64,000 bases of DNA from Pseudomonadota bacterium. GTDB lineage: Bacteria > Pseudomonadota > Alphaproteobacteria > Rhizobiales > Devosiaceae. Shown piece after piece: positions 17,147 through 25,446 of the stretch (within the stretch, counting starts at the first letter, position 1; each line of letters begins with the position of its first letter). Location of the stretch: NCBI GenBank assembly GCA_023393475.1, contig JAEWLC010000030.1, positions 75,144 through 139,143 of the forward strand. The letters are read 5' to 3'. The translations under genes and the position numbers were made by a program. The notes under the pieces are model-generated. The model did not search any database. It saw only the letters and a list, made by a program, of their open reading frames with translations, and was not told where the DNA came from.

Positions 17147-18031
17147 ATGAACGAAATCGCGCCCAGCCACCTGATTGAAGCCGACGCCGAGGAGCTGGCC
17201 GGTGCGCATCCGCTATTTGCCAATGCGCCGCGTTCGGTCGAGTTCAACAAGCTGCGGAAGCGGCTGGTGCGCAACATGCGCGAGGCGATCGAGAAGTTCG
17301 GCATGGCGCGGGCAGGGGAGCGCTGGCTGGTCGCGATCTCAGGCGGCAAGGACAGCTACGGCATGCTGGCTCTGCTGCTCGATCTCAAGTGGCGCGGCCT
17401 GCTTCCGGTGGAACTGCTGGCGTGCAACCTCGACCAGGGGCAGCCGAACTTTCCCAAGCACATCCTTCCCGAGTGGCTCACCGCCAACGGCATCGAGCAT
17501 CGCATCGAGTATCGCGACACCTATTCGATCGTCACCGACAAGCTGCCGCAGGGCGCGACCTATTGCTCGCTCTGCTCACGCCTGAGGCGCGGCAACCTTT
17601 ACCGCATCGCGCGGGAGGAAGGCTGCTCGGCACTGGTGCTAGGTCATCACCGTGAGGACAGCCTCGAGACGTTCTTCATGAACATGTTCCATGGCGGCAA
17701 GCTCGCCGCCATGCCGCCGCGGCTGATGAACGACGACGGCAATGTCGAAGTGCTGCGGCCGATGATCTACTGCGCTGAGCCGGACCTCGCGAAGTTCGCC
17801 GAGCACATGCAATTTCCGATCATTCCCTGCGATCTCTGCGGTTCGCAGGAGGGCCTCGAGCGCAATGCCATGAAGGCGATGCTCGACGACATCGAGAAGC
17901 GCATGCCCGGTCGCAAGGACATCATGATCCGTGCGCTCGGCAACGTGAACCCGAGCCATCTGCTCGACCCCAAGCTGTTCGACTTCCTCGGGCTTCAGAG
18001 AGCCTCGAGCGGCACCGACGCCGGCGCCTGA
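17147..18031 (+). CDS. ttcA: tRNA 2-thiocytidine(32) synthetase TtcA
   Basis: TtcA replaces oxygen by sulfur on C32 of certain tRNAs, using ATP and an iron-sulfur cluster. The 294-residue protein has the PP-loop SGGKDS at residues 65-70 and the CxxC pair Cys140/Cys143 (YCSLCSRLRRG). A third cluster ligand lies in IPCDLCGSQ, and the GHHREDSLETFFMN motif is intact. No good ribosome-binding site is seen between the GC palindrome and ATG 17147. The 3' end overlaps the converging MFS gene by 37 bases. Confidence 0.93.
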   Translation: MNEIAPSHLIEADAEELAGAHPLFANAPRSVEFNKLRKRLVRNMREAIEKFGMARAGERWLVAISGGKDSYGMLALLLDLKWRGLLPVELLACNLDQGQPNFPKHILPEWLTANGIEHRIEYRDTYSIVTDKLPQGATYCSLCSRLRRGNLYRIAREEGCSALVLGHHREDSLETFFMNMFHGGKLAAMPPRLMNDDGNVEVLRPMIYCAEPDLAKFAEHMQFPIIPCDLCGSQEGLERNAMKAMLDDIEKRMPGRKDIMIRALGNVNPSHLLDPKLFDFLGLQRASSGTDAGA

Positions 18032-19230
18032 TCGCGCCCGAACAGGCGTCCGTTCTCGGCGATGGCGAAGCAGGCGAGGGCGAGTATCCCCATCACGCCC
18101 ATGCTGATCAGCAGCGGCTGGACGGTGCCGTTGTAGGCCTGGGTGATGATGAAGCCGATGACCGTGCCTAGCACCACCTGCATCGTGCCGAACACGGCCG
18201 TGGCGGTTCCGGCGACTTCGCCCAGCGGCTCCATCGCCAGCGCGCCGCTGCCGGCAAAGGCGGGCACGATACACGGCGCCAGTAGGGCCATGGTCAGAAG
18301 GTAGCCCCAGTCCGGCAGGCCGGGGCCAAGGCTCACCAGCGTGGCGGTGAAGAACAGCACCGGGATCAGCAACGCGCCCGTATGAGCGCAGCGGCGCAGG
18401 CCGAGGCGCCCGAGCACGCGCGATGCCACGAGGAAGGTGATCGCTGCCGAGCCGCCGATCACCACCATGGAGATCGGGTAGTAGACGCCCCACGTATAGA
18501 TCTCGGTGAAGACCTGCTGGGTGGTGATGATCATGCCGAAGATGGCGGCCTGCAGGAACACGGCCGCGATGCCGTAGAAGAAGGCGCGCCGGTTGCGGAG
18601 CACCATGGCGAACCCTTCCAGCACCACGCCGAAGTCGAGCGAGCGCCGGTCCTCCGGCCTCTGGCTCTCGGGCAGGCGGAACAACGTCCAGAGCCAGGTC
18701 GCCGCGGCAATCGCTGCCATGGCGACGAAGATCCACTGCCACGGGGCCGCAAGGATGATGAGCTGGCCGACCGTGGGCATCACGATGGGGACCAGGAGGA
18801 AGATCGACATGACCAGCGACATCACCTCGGCCATCTCCGCGCCGCTGTAGCGGTCGCGAACCGCAGCGTTCAGAGCTACCCGCACGATTGCGGCCCCTAT
18901 GCCCTGGACGAAGCGGAGAACCAGCAGCAGCAGGAAGGTCGGTGCCACAGCTCCGGCCAGCGCGCAGACGATGTAGACGACCAGCCCGATGAGGATGGGG
19001 CGGCGGCGTCCGACGCGATCAACGATTGGGCCGATTACCAGCTGGGGTAGGCCGAAGCCGATGAGGAAGACGGCGACCACCAATGCGCGGTCGTTGCCGC
19101 GGGCGATCGCAAATGTCTCGCCAATGTCGGGGAGGGCGGGCAGCATGATATCGATCGCAAGCGCGTCGACGATCATCAGCGCCGCTACGATGGCCACGAA
19201 TTCTGCCTTGGACAGCGTCGATCCTGCCAT
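17995..19230 (-). CDS. MFS transporter, Bcr/CflA drug-resistance family (1)
   Basis: The 411-residue, 12-helix protein belongs to the DHA1 Bcr/CflA group. AIDIMLPALPDIG in helix 1 and GPIVDRVGRRRPILIGL after helix 2 are typical, as is the C-half MEPLGEVAGTATAVFG. Members export bicyclomycin, chloramphenicol or small metabolites by proton antiport. ATG 19230 has AGGAA upstream. It is paralogous to the gene ending at 20982, two genes away. Confidence 0.9.
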   Translation of the reverse strand: MAGSTLSKAEFVAIVAALMIVDALAIDIMLPALPDIGETFAIARGNDRALVVAVFLIGFGLPQLVIGPIVDRVGRRRPILIGLVVYIVCALAGAVAPTFLLLLVLRFVQGIGAAIVRVALNAAVRDRYSGAEMAEVMSLVMSIFLLVPIVMPTVGQLIILAAPWQWIFVAMAAIAAATWLWTLFRLPESQRPEDRRSLDFGVVLEGFAMVLRNRRAFFYGIAAVFLQAAIFGMIITTQQVFTEIYTWGVYYPISMVVIGGSAAITFLVASRVLGRLGLRRCAHTGALLIPVLFFTATLVSLGPGLPDWGYLLTMALLAPCIVPAFAGSGALAMEPLGEVAGTATAVFGTMQVVLGTVIGFIITQAYNGTVQPLLISMGVMGILALACFAIAENGRLFGRDQAPASVPLEAL

Positions 19231-19401
19231 CGGAAGGTTCCTGCAAGCGCCCCGCAGTATTCGGAAGTGACTATACAGTAATATTGAGGAGCCGGAACTT
19301 ATTATCTGTGTCGGGCGCCCGGGTCGCGTTCGACGCAATTGCTAGAGACGCGTGGCCGGGTGTGCGCGTATGGGTTGGTAACCAGCCAGTACGGAACGAC
19401 C

Positions 19402-20223
19402 ATGCCCAATTTCGATATCGCCCGCCTTGCCGAAATCCTCCGCGATGCCTCGCGCACCGAGACGCTGACGCGCTTCCGCCGCCTCGACAGCGGGCAGGTG
19501 CGGATCAAGACGGAAGCCATCGACCTCGTCACCGAGGCCGACGAGGCGGCCGAGCGGCAGATCAAGGCTGCCGTCGCTGCGGCGTGGCCTGAGGCGCTCT
19601 TTGTTGGCGAGGAATCCGTCGCGGCCGATCCGGCCCTGCTCGAGCGCATGGACACGGCGGACTTCGCCATTATCGTCGATCCGGTGGACGGGACGGCGAA
19701 CTTCGCGGCCGGCCTGCCGCTCTATGCCACGATGGCCTCCGTCGTGGTGAAGGGCGAGACCGTCGCCGGCATCATCTACGATCCGATGGGCGACGACTGG
19801 GTGCTGGCCGAGAAGGGCGGCGGCGCGTGGCAGCGCCGGCCCGATGGCACGGCGTGGAAGCTGCAGGTGGCGGAGTCTCCGAGCCTCGGCCAGATGGTCG
19901 GGTACAGCTCGATCGCCTTCCTGCCCGAAGCGACCAAGCCGCAGGTTCTCGCCAACTTCGCCAAGGTCCGGGTCGTCGCGAACTACCGGGTCGCCGGCCA
20001 CGAGTACCGGACCTTCGCGGCCGGGCACGCGCATTTCATCTGCTACAACAAGCTGATGCCGTGGGATCACCTCGTCGGCACGCTGATCAGCCAGGAAGCC
20101 GGTGGCTACGTCGCTCGCTTCGACGGCAGCCCGTATCTGCCCAGCCACCGCACCGGCGGACTGATCGTCGCCACCGACAAGGACAGCTGGAATCTGCTGC
20201 GCCGCGAGGTGTTTACGGTATAG
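19402..20223 (+). CDS. Inositol monophosphatase family protein
   Basis: The magnesium-binding motifs of the family are intact in 273 residues: GEES near 76, DPVDGTANFAAG near 99-110 and WDHLVGTLISQEAGG near 220. Such enzymes hydrolyse inositol phosphates, histidinol phosphate or 3'-phosphoadenosine 5'-phosphate. The sequence alone does not say which. ATG 19402 is chosen over an upstream in-frame codon because conserved sequence starts there. A methyltransferase gene follows within 35 bases. Confidence 0.87.
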   Translation: MPNFDIARLAEILRDASRTETLTRFRRLDSGQVRIKTEAIDLVTEADEAAERQIKAAVAAAWPEALFVGEESVAADPALLERMDTADFAIIVDPVDGTANFAAGLPLYATMASVVVKGETVAGIIYDPMGDDWVLAEKGGGAWQRRPDGTAWKLQVAESPSLGQMVGYSSIAFLPEATKPQVLANFAKVRVVANYRVAGHEYRTFAAGHAHFICYNKLMPWDHLVGTLISQEAGGYVARFDGSPYLPSHRTGGLIVATDKDSWNLLRREVFTV

Positions 20224-20255
20224 TCGAGGCTTCTACCGTCGAGGGGAGGCGCGGT

Positions 20256-20975
20256 GTGGATCCGTTGAACTACTGGGCGATCGCCGAACGCGACATCGAA
20301 ATCCAGAACCCCATCACCGACCGCAAGCTGCGGCTGCTGACCGACTATTGCGACATCCGCGATGGTCTCAGCGTGCTCGACATCGGCTGCGGCAAGGCGT
20401 GGCTGATGCGGCAGTGGGCCGAGCACTACGCCATCGATGGCGTCGGCATCGACGTCAACGCGCGCTTCCTCGAGGTGGCGCGCAGGAAGGCGTCGGCCAA
20501 GGGCAAGCTCACGTTCCACAACGCGGCGGTGAAGGGGTTCGACGTCGCGCCGGAGAGCTACGACATCGTGCTGTGCCTCGGCGCTTCCTTCGTCATCGGC
20601 GAACCGCCTCAAGCGCTCGAGTGGATGGAGCGGGTGGTCAAGCCGGGCGGCATCATGGTGCTGGGCGACATGGTGCTGCGGCATCAGCCGGCGGTGCATC
20701 GTGGCGAGATCCTGCCGCCGGATACGGTGGGCATGATCGGCGTGGTCGAGCGGCACGGCGCGGAGGTTTCGGCGACGATCAGCGCGTCCGACGCGGATTT
20801 CGAGCGCTATGCGAGCCACCACCGCCACGCCACGCTCACCTGGGCGCGCGAGCACCCGAACCACCCGGACCACGCCGCCGTGCTGAAGAAGAGCCACGAC
20901 GACTGGATGTACTACCAGCGCACCATCCGGCCCATACTGGGCTGGACGATCTTCGTTGGGCGCAAGAAGGGGTGA
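20256..20975 (+). CDS. Class I SAM-dependent methyltransferase
   Basis: This 239-residue protein has the motif I glycine loop VLDIGCGKAW near residues 44-53, an acidic GIDVN at the end of strand 2 and DIVLCLGASF as motif II. It should methylate a small molecule, with the acceptor unknown. The GTG start at 20256 has a very strong GAGGGGAGG ahead of it. It probably forms an operon with the phosphatase gene. Confidence 0.85.
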   Translation: MDPLNYWAIAERDIEIQNPITDRKLRLLTDYCDIRDGLSVLDIGCGKAWLMRQWAEHYAIDGVGIDVNARFLEVARRKASAKGKLTFHNAAVKGFDVAPESYDIVLCLGASFVIGEPPQALEWMERVVKPGGIMVLGDMVLRHQPAVHRGEILPPDTVGMIGVVERHGAEVSATISASDADFERYASHHRHATLTWAREHPNHPDHAAVLKKSHDDWMYYQRTIRPILGWTIFVGRKKG

Positions 20976-20981
20976 CGGCGC

Positions 20982-22286
20982 CTAGTGGGCGCCGCCGTCA
21001 GCGCGCTGGTGGGCATATTCGGGGCTCACGCCGAACAGCTTGCCCTTCTCCGCGATCAGGATGCAGATCAGCACCAGCGCGCCCATCGAAGCGTAGCCGA
21101 GCGCATTGGGGATCAGCGTGCCGTCATAGTGCTGGCCGATGAAGGTGCCGATCAGCGCGCCGCCCACCGTCTGGGTGAAGCCGAACACCGAGGCGGCCGT
21201 GCCGGCGACGGCGCCGAGCGGCTCCATCGACAATGAGTTCATGTTCGAGGCGGCCCAGCCGAACATCCACTGGATGACGATGAAGATGCCGAAGAACAGC
21301 GGGAACGGGATCGGCCCCATCAGGGCGAGGATCAGCCAGATCACGGCGCCGACGAAGTAGATCAGGACTGCCGTGTGGCTGATGCGGCGCATGCCGTAGG
21401 TGCGGACCACCCGCGAGTTCACGAACTGCGCGACGGCGATGGCGCCCGCCATGGCGGCGAAGGCCACCGGGAAGTAGGGCCCAAGGCCGTAGATCTCGAC
21501 AAAGATCTGCTGGCTGGCCGAAACGAAGCCGAACATTGCGCCGAACAGGTACGTGCCGGCGAGGCCGTAAAACAGCGCCTGGCGGTTGGTCACGACGATG
21601 CGGAAGCCATCCACCACCGAAGCAATGCTCAGCGGCCGGCGGTATTCCGGATGCAGCGTTTCGGGCAGCCGGAAGAAGGCCCAGAGGGCGAACACCGCCG
21701 CAAGGCCGGTCATGAACAGGAAGATGTACTGCCACGGGCCCGCGAGCAGGATCAGCTGGCCGATGCCCGGCGCGAGGATCGGAATGGCCATGAAGACCAT
21801 GAAGGTCAGCGACATGACCTCGGCCATGGCGCGGCCCGAGAATTTGTCGCGCACCACCGCGGTCGCGATCACCCGCGTGCCGGCGGCGCCAAGGCCCTGC
21901 ACGAAGCGGAGCGCGAGCAGGACGGCGAAGTTGGGTGCGAAAGTCGCGGCGAAGGCACAGACCAGGTAGATGACGAGCCCGACGAGCAGGGGGCCGCGCC
22001 GGCCGAAACGGTCGGTCAGCGGGCCGAAGGCCAGTTGCGCGAAGCCGAAGCCGAACATGTAGACGCCAACGACGAGCTGACGCTCGTTCTCGTGGGTGAT
22101 GCCGAGCGCCTCGCCCATATAGGGCAAGGCGGGGAGCATGATGTCGATGGCCAGGGCGTTGAGGGCCATCAATGCTGCGACAAGTGCAATGAACTCGACG
22201 CGGGAGAGGTCCCGCGTGGCGTGGGCAGAACTGGACATGAAATAGCTCATAAAGGCCGGGGAGGCGGCCAGGAAGGGCCGCAACAT
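20982..22286 (-). CDS. MFS transporter, Bcr/CflA drug-resistance family (2)
   Basis: A paralogue of the Bcr/CflA gene at 17995: AIDIMLPALPYMGEALG, GPLTDRFGRRGPLLVGL and MEPLGAVAGTAASVFGF correspond one to one. It has 12 predicted helices and likely exports a drug or metabolite. ATG 22286 has GGAGAGGGGG at ideal spacing and gives 434 residues. ATG 22250 or 22238 would begin closer to the conserved core but lack a good binding site. Confidence 0.9.
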   Translation of the reverse strand: MLRPFLAASPAFMSYFMSSSAHATRDLSRVEFIALVAALMALNALAIDIMLPALPYMGEALGITHENERQLVVGVYMFGFGFAQLAFGPLTDRFGRRGPLLVGLVIYLVCAFAATFAPNFAVLLALRFVQGLGAAGTRVIATAVVRDKFSGRAMAEVMSLTFMVFMAIPILAPGIGQLILLAGPWQYIFLFMTGLAAVFALWAFFRLPETLHPEYRRPLSIASVVDGFRIVVTNRQALFYGLAGTYLFGAMFGFVSASQQIFVEIYGLGPYFPVAFAAMAGAIAVAQFVNSRVVRTYGMRRISHTAVLIYFVGAVIWLILALMGPIPFPLFFGIFIVIQWMFGWAASNMNSLSMEPLGAVAGTAASVFGFTQTVGGALIGTFIGQHYDGTLIPNALGYASMGALVLICILIAEKGKLFGVSPEYAHQRADGGAH

Positions 22287-22344
22287 GCGCCCCCTCTCCG
22301 GCCTTGGCAATGCGCCAAAGGATAATGTTACCGAGTGGAGGGGC

Positions 22345-23574
22345 CTATTCGGCCGGCCTCAGCTGGAACGACGGATCGCTGCGCTCCTTGATCGGCAGGT
22401 GGATCGCCGCCGAGGCGAGGCCGAGCAGGATGCCGAGGTACCACACGAGGCTGTAAGAGCCGGTGTGATCGTACACGAACCCTCCCAGCCACACGCCGAG
22501 GAACGAGCCAACCTGGTGGCTGAAGAACGCCACGCCGTAGAGCATGCCCATGTAGCGCGCGCCGAAGAACAGCGTCACCAGCCCGGCGGTCGGCGGCACG
22601 GTCGACAGCCACAGGAGCCCGATCACACCTGCGAAGATGAAGGCGCTCAGTTCGGTTACCGGCAGGAGCACGAACAGCGCGATGGCCACGGCGCGGGTGA
22701 AGTAGATCGTTGCCAGCAGCATCTGCTTGGGCACGCGTCCGCCGAGCCAACCCGACAGGAGCGAGCCGACGATGTTGAACAGCCCGATCACCGCGATGGC
22801 CCAGCTGCCGACTTCCGGAGAGAGCCCGCACTGCACGAGATAGGCCGGCATGTGGACGTTGATGAAGGCAATGTGGAAGCCGCAGACGAAGAAGCCGATT
22901 ACCAGCAGCCGGTAGGAGCTATGACCCCAGGCGCGCCGGATGGCCTCGCCGAACGGCATCTCGACCTGGCCGGGCGAGCGCTCCGTGCGGCCGCGCAGCG
23001 TGTAGGTCAGCGGGATGATGAGCAACAGCAGCACGCCGGCATAGAGCAGGGCGCTCTGCCAGCCGAAGTTCGAGATGAAGGCTTGCCCGATCGGCGCGAA
23101 GGCGAACTGTCCGAAGGACGAGGCCGCAGTGGCAATGCCGAACACCAGCGTACGCTTCTCCTGCGGCACGCTGCGGCCGAACGCGATCATCACGATCGAA
23201 AACGACGAGGTGGCAATGCCGACGCCGGTGATGATACCGGCCGTCAGGTTCATCGCAGTGCCGTCGGGGGACATGACCATCAGCGCGAGGCCGACGGCGT
23301 AGATCACCAGCCCGCCGATGACCACCCTGGCCGTGCCGTACTTGTCGGCAAGGCCGCCGGCGAACGGCTGCGCGATACCCCAGGCGAGATTCTGGATGGC
23401 CATCGCCATGCCCCAGGACTCGCGGCTCAGGCCGAGATCCGTGGTCAGCGGCAGGGTGAGCAGGCCGAAGCTGGTCCGGATGCCGTTGGTTACCGCCGCG
23501 ATGATGCAGCCACCGATGATGAGTGCAAGGAGGGGCACCGCAATCGAGTTGCGGGAAACGGCGATCGAGGACAT
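22345..23574 (-). CDS. MFS transporter, oxalate/formate antiporter-like
   Basis: The 409-residue protein opens with a membrane segment ending in NGIRTSFGLLTLPL and carries GGLADKYGTARVVIGG after helix 2. The second half contains GFFVCGFHIAFINVHMPAYL. These place it in the MCT/OFA group, whose members move organic anions such as oxalate or monocarboxylates. Two inverted repeats (23613 and 23654) lie upstream and may be regulatory. Confidence 0.85.
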   Translation of the reverse strand: MSSIAVSRNSIAVPLLALIIGGCIIAAVTNGIRTSFGLLTLPLTTDLGLSRESWGMAMAIQNLAWGIAQPFAGGLADKYGTARVVIGGLVIYAVGLALMVMSPDGTAMNLTAGIITGVGIATSSFSIVMIAFGRSVPQEKRTLVFGIATAASSFGQFAFAPIGQAFISNFGWQSALLYAGVLLLLIIPLTYTLRGRTERSPGQVEMPFGEAIRRAWGHSSYRLLVIGFFVCGFHIAFINVHMPAYLVQCGLSPEVGSWAIAVIGLFNIVGSLLSGWLGGRVPKQMLLATIYFTRAVAIALFVLLPVTELSAFIFAGVIGLLWLSTVPPTAGLVTLFFGARYMGMLYGVAFFSHQVGSFLGVWLGGFVYDHTGSYSLVWYLGILLGLASAAIHLPIKERSDPSFQLRPAE

Positions 23575-23612
23575 GGGGAGACTCGACTGGAGGTTGAACG
23601 ATTTGGTTACAC

Positions 23613-23630
23613 CCGCGACGTAGATCGCGG
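23613..23630. promoter_or_regulatory. Inverted repeat upstream of the MFS gene
   Basis: CCGCGA and TCGCGG are perfect six-base arms around a six-base spacer, 39 bases upstream of the MFS start. The position fits an operator. Confidence 0.35.
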
Positions 23631-23653
23631 AAATGCATTCGAGTGATGAGTTG

Positions 23654-23670
23654 GATCACGCAAAGTGATC
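23654..23670. promoter_or_regulatory. Inverted repeat GATCAC-N5-GTGATC
   Basis: Perfect six-base arms with a five-base spacer sit between the MFS gene and the divergent Dabb gene. The spacing resembles sites bound by GntR- or LacI-class dimers, but no regulator gene adjoins it. Confidence 0.35.
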
Positions 23671-23739
23671 GCGAGACCGCATGCCGCAGTTGATTGGCCG
23701 CATTGTCCGACTATGTACGATGCAAACCGGAGTCTCAGC

Positions 23740-24051
23740 GTGATCCGTCACATCGTCTTCTTCACCGCCGAGCCGGAGAACCTCGACGCTGTCGTCGTTG
23801 GCCTGGAAGTGCTCGGCCAGATTCCCCACTCGCTGCATTTCGAGGTGGTGCGGAACAGCAAGGTCGACCTGTTCGCCAACGATGTCGACGTCGTCGTCTA
23901 TGCCGAGTTCGCCGATGAGGCGGCGCTGGCCGCCTACAAGGTGCATCCGCTCTATGCCGAGGCCACCAAACGCGTTCGGCCGCTGCGGGAGCTCCGCTTT
24001 GCGGCCGATTTCACTGCGCAGGAAAAGGTGGCGCTCAGGCGGTCTGCTTGA
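23740..24051 (+). CDS. Dabb (stress-responsive alpha/beta barrel) family protein (1)
   Basis: The protein opens with VIRHIVFFTAEP and contains VVYAEFADEAALAAYKVHPLYAEA, the hallmark of Dabb proteins, which form ferredoxin-like dimeric barrels. Function is generally unknown. GTG 23740 gives 103 residues and aligns with the MIRHTVVF start of the second Dabb gene in this window (63032). CGGAG is well placed upstream. The end overlaps the converging grxD gene by 17 bases. Confidence 0.85.
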   Translation: MIRHIVFFTAEPENLDAVVVGLEVLGQIPHSLHFEVVRNSKVDLFANDVDVVVYAEFADEAALAAYKVHPLYAEATKRVRPLRELRFAADFTAQEKVALRRSA

Positions 24052-24370
24052 CCGCGATGCCCTTCTCGGCGAGGTGCGTCTGAAGTTCGCCCGCCTGGAA
24101 CATCTCGGTTACGATATCGGCGCCGCCGATGAACTCGCCCTTGATGTAGAGCTGGGGAATGGTCGGCCAGTTGGTATAGGCCTTGATGCCTTCGCGCAGG
24201 TCCTGGTCTTCCAGCACGTTGGCGCTGTCGTAATCGACGCCGAGATAGCCGAGGATCTGGACGATACGGCCGGAGAAGCCGCACATCGGGAAGTCCGGCG
24301 TGCCCTTCATGTAGAGGAACACGTCGTTGTTCTTCACCTGCTCGTCGATCAGCGCGTTGATGTCGCTCAT
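24035..24370 (-). CDS. grxD: Monothiol glutaredoxin, Grx4 family
   Basis: The 111-residue protein has the CGFS active site at residues 30-33 (FPMCGFSGRIVQIL) and the glutathione-binding TIPQLYIKGEFIGGADI. Monothiol glutaredoxins bind a [2Fe-2S] cluster with glutathione. They pass it on or form heterodimers with BolA in iron sensing and cluster assembly. The bolA gene lies just upstream with a HAD gene between. AAAGG precedes the ATG. Confidence 0.95.
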   Translation of the reverse strand: MSDINALIDEQVKNNDVFLYMKGTPDFPMCGFSGRIVQILGYLGVDYDSANVLEDQDLREGIKAYTNWPTIPQLYIKGEFIGGADIVTEMFQAGELQTHLAEKGIAVKQTA

Positions 24371-24477
24371 GTGAATGCCTTTCATGCCGCCGGGGAGGAG
24401 CACCGGCGCGTCAGAGACGTAGATAGTCCTGCATGGCCGCGCTGTCGAGGGCGCTCATCGGTATTTGACGATGAACG

Positions 24478-25104
24478 TCAGCCGATGCGTGCTGCGATCC
24501 ACGGGTGGCGGGTCACATCCTCAAGGTCGTCGTATTGCACCGCTTCCCAGCCGTGCGCGCGGGCAGCCTTGATGACCTCCTCGCTGTCGTCAAAAAACAG
24601 CGGCGGCTCGGCCTGATGGCCGATGCGATTGCTGACCCAATCGAAATAGGGCTTGTGCGGCTTGGTGGCGCCTACGCGCGCCGAGTGGAACATATCCTCG
24701 AACACATCGCCGAATTTCAGCTGCTGCCACAGCCACTGGGCCCGCATGTGCTCCTGGTTGGTCGCGACGTAGAGCCGGCTGTCGCCGCGCTCCTTCAGCT
24801 TGCCGACGATATCGAGCAGCGGCTGGTTGACGTTGCTGTCCTTGGCCAGCCAGTAACCGGCAAAGGCCATGCTCGGCCCGCGATAGCCGAGCCGGGGCAG
24901 GGTTCGATCCAGCGCTTCCAGCAGCGACATCTGCCCGACGATCACCTTCTTGACGAAGATGTCGAAGATGAACTCCTTGCGGAACACGTCGGGGTCAATG
25001 CCCATGTCGGCAAGCAGCGTCGCATCCCACTTCACCTGCTTCTCAGGCTTCTGGTGGTAACCGTGGACAAGCACGCCATCGACGTCGAAGAGGACGGTCC
25101 TCAA
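24478..25104 (-). CDS. HAD family hydrolase
   Basis: Motif I DVDGV starts at residue 7, YVATNQEH is motif II, and FFDDSEEVIKAARAHGW is the motif IV region. Such enzymes are usually phosphatases with an aspartyl-phosphate intermediate. The 208-residue frame is read from TTG 25104, which overlaps the bolA stop (TTGA); the conserved motif begins six residues later, so an ATG-only search would misplace the start. Its position between bolA and grxD is notable. The substrate is unknown. Confidence 0.8.
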   Translation of the reverse strand: MRTVLFDVDGVLVHGYHQKPEKQVKWDATLLADMGIDPDVFRKEFIFDIFVKKVIVGQMSLLEALDRTLPRLGYRGPSMAFAGYWLAKDSNVNQPLLDIVGKLKERGDSRLYVATNQEHMRAQWLWQQLKFGDVFEDMFHSARVGATKPHKPYFDWVSNRIGHQAEPPLFFDDSEEVIKAARAHGWEAVQYDDLEDVTRHPWIAARIG

Positions 25105-25334
25105 TCCGGCGCCTTGGTCTGCAGCGCGAGCGAGTGCAGCACGGTGCCCATGTCTGCGCCGAACGCGGCATTGACCATCTGGTGCTGCTGGACGCGGGTC
25201 TTGCCGCGGAACTGCTCGGAGATCACCGTCGCGGCGTAGTGGTCGCCGTCGCCGGCAAGATCGCGGATTTCGACCTTGGCGTCGGGAAGCGCCTTGAGGA
25301 TGCGTTTTTCGATCTCGTGCGCGGCCATGGCCAT
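25101..25334 (-). CDS. bolA: BolA family protein
   Basis: The 77-residue BolA protein starts with a helix (AHEIEKRILKALPDAKVEIRD), then GDHYAATVISEQFRGKTRVQQHQMVNAAFG. The histidine in GDHY is a candidate [2Fe-2S] ligand shared with monothiol glutaredoxin. GGGAGAA precedes ATG 25334. It is probably translated together with the HAD gene and functions with the nearby grxD. Confidence 0.92.
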   Translation of the reverse strand: MAMAAHEIEKRILKALPDAKVEIRDLAGDGDHYAATVISEQFRGKTRVQQHQMVNAAFGADMGTVLHSLALQTKAPD

Positions 25335-25395
25335 GGCAGATTCTCCCGGATTCGTTGGTCTCGGAAGAGATATGCGGTCCGCGTCCCACAAAGGC

Positions 25396-25427
25396 AAGGC
25401 GGGCGCCGGTTGCCCGACGCCCGCCTT
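25396..25427 (-). terminator. Intrinsic terminator after msrA
   Basis: AAGGCGGGCG pairs perfectly with CGCCCGCCTT across a 12-base loop, 20 bases beyond the msrA stop. T-rich bases follow in the msrA direction. It separates msrA from the bolA operon. Confidence 0.7.
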
Positions 25428-25446
25428 GTTCATTCGGCTGGTTCAG

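Noticed and set aside
22285..23646. Open frame of 453 codons antisense to the MFS gene
   Set aside because: Charged, histidine-rich shadow of membrane-protein codons. No conservation expected.
24411..24458. 15-residue open frame between the HAD gene and grxD
   Set aside because: No ribosome-binding site and no second copy or motif to support it.
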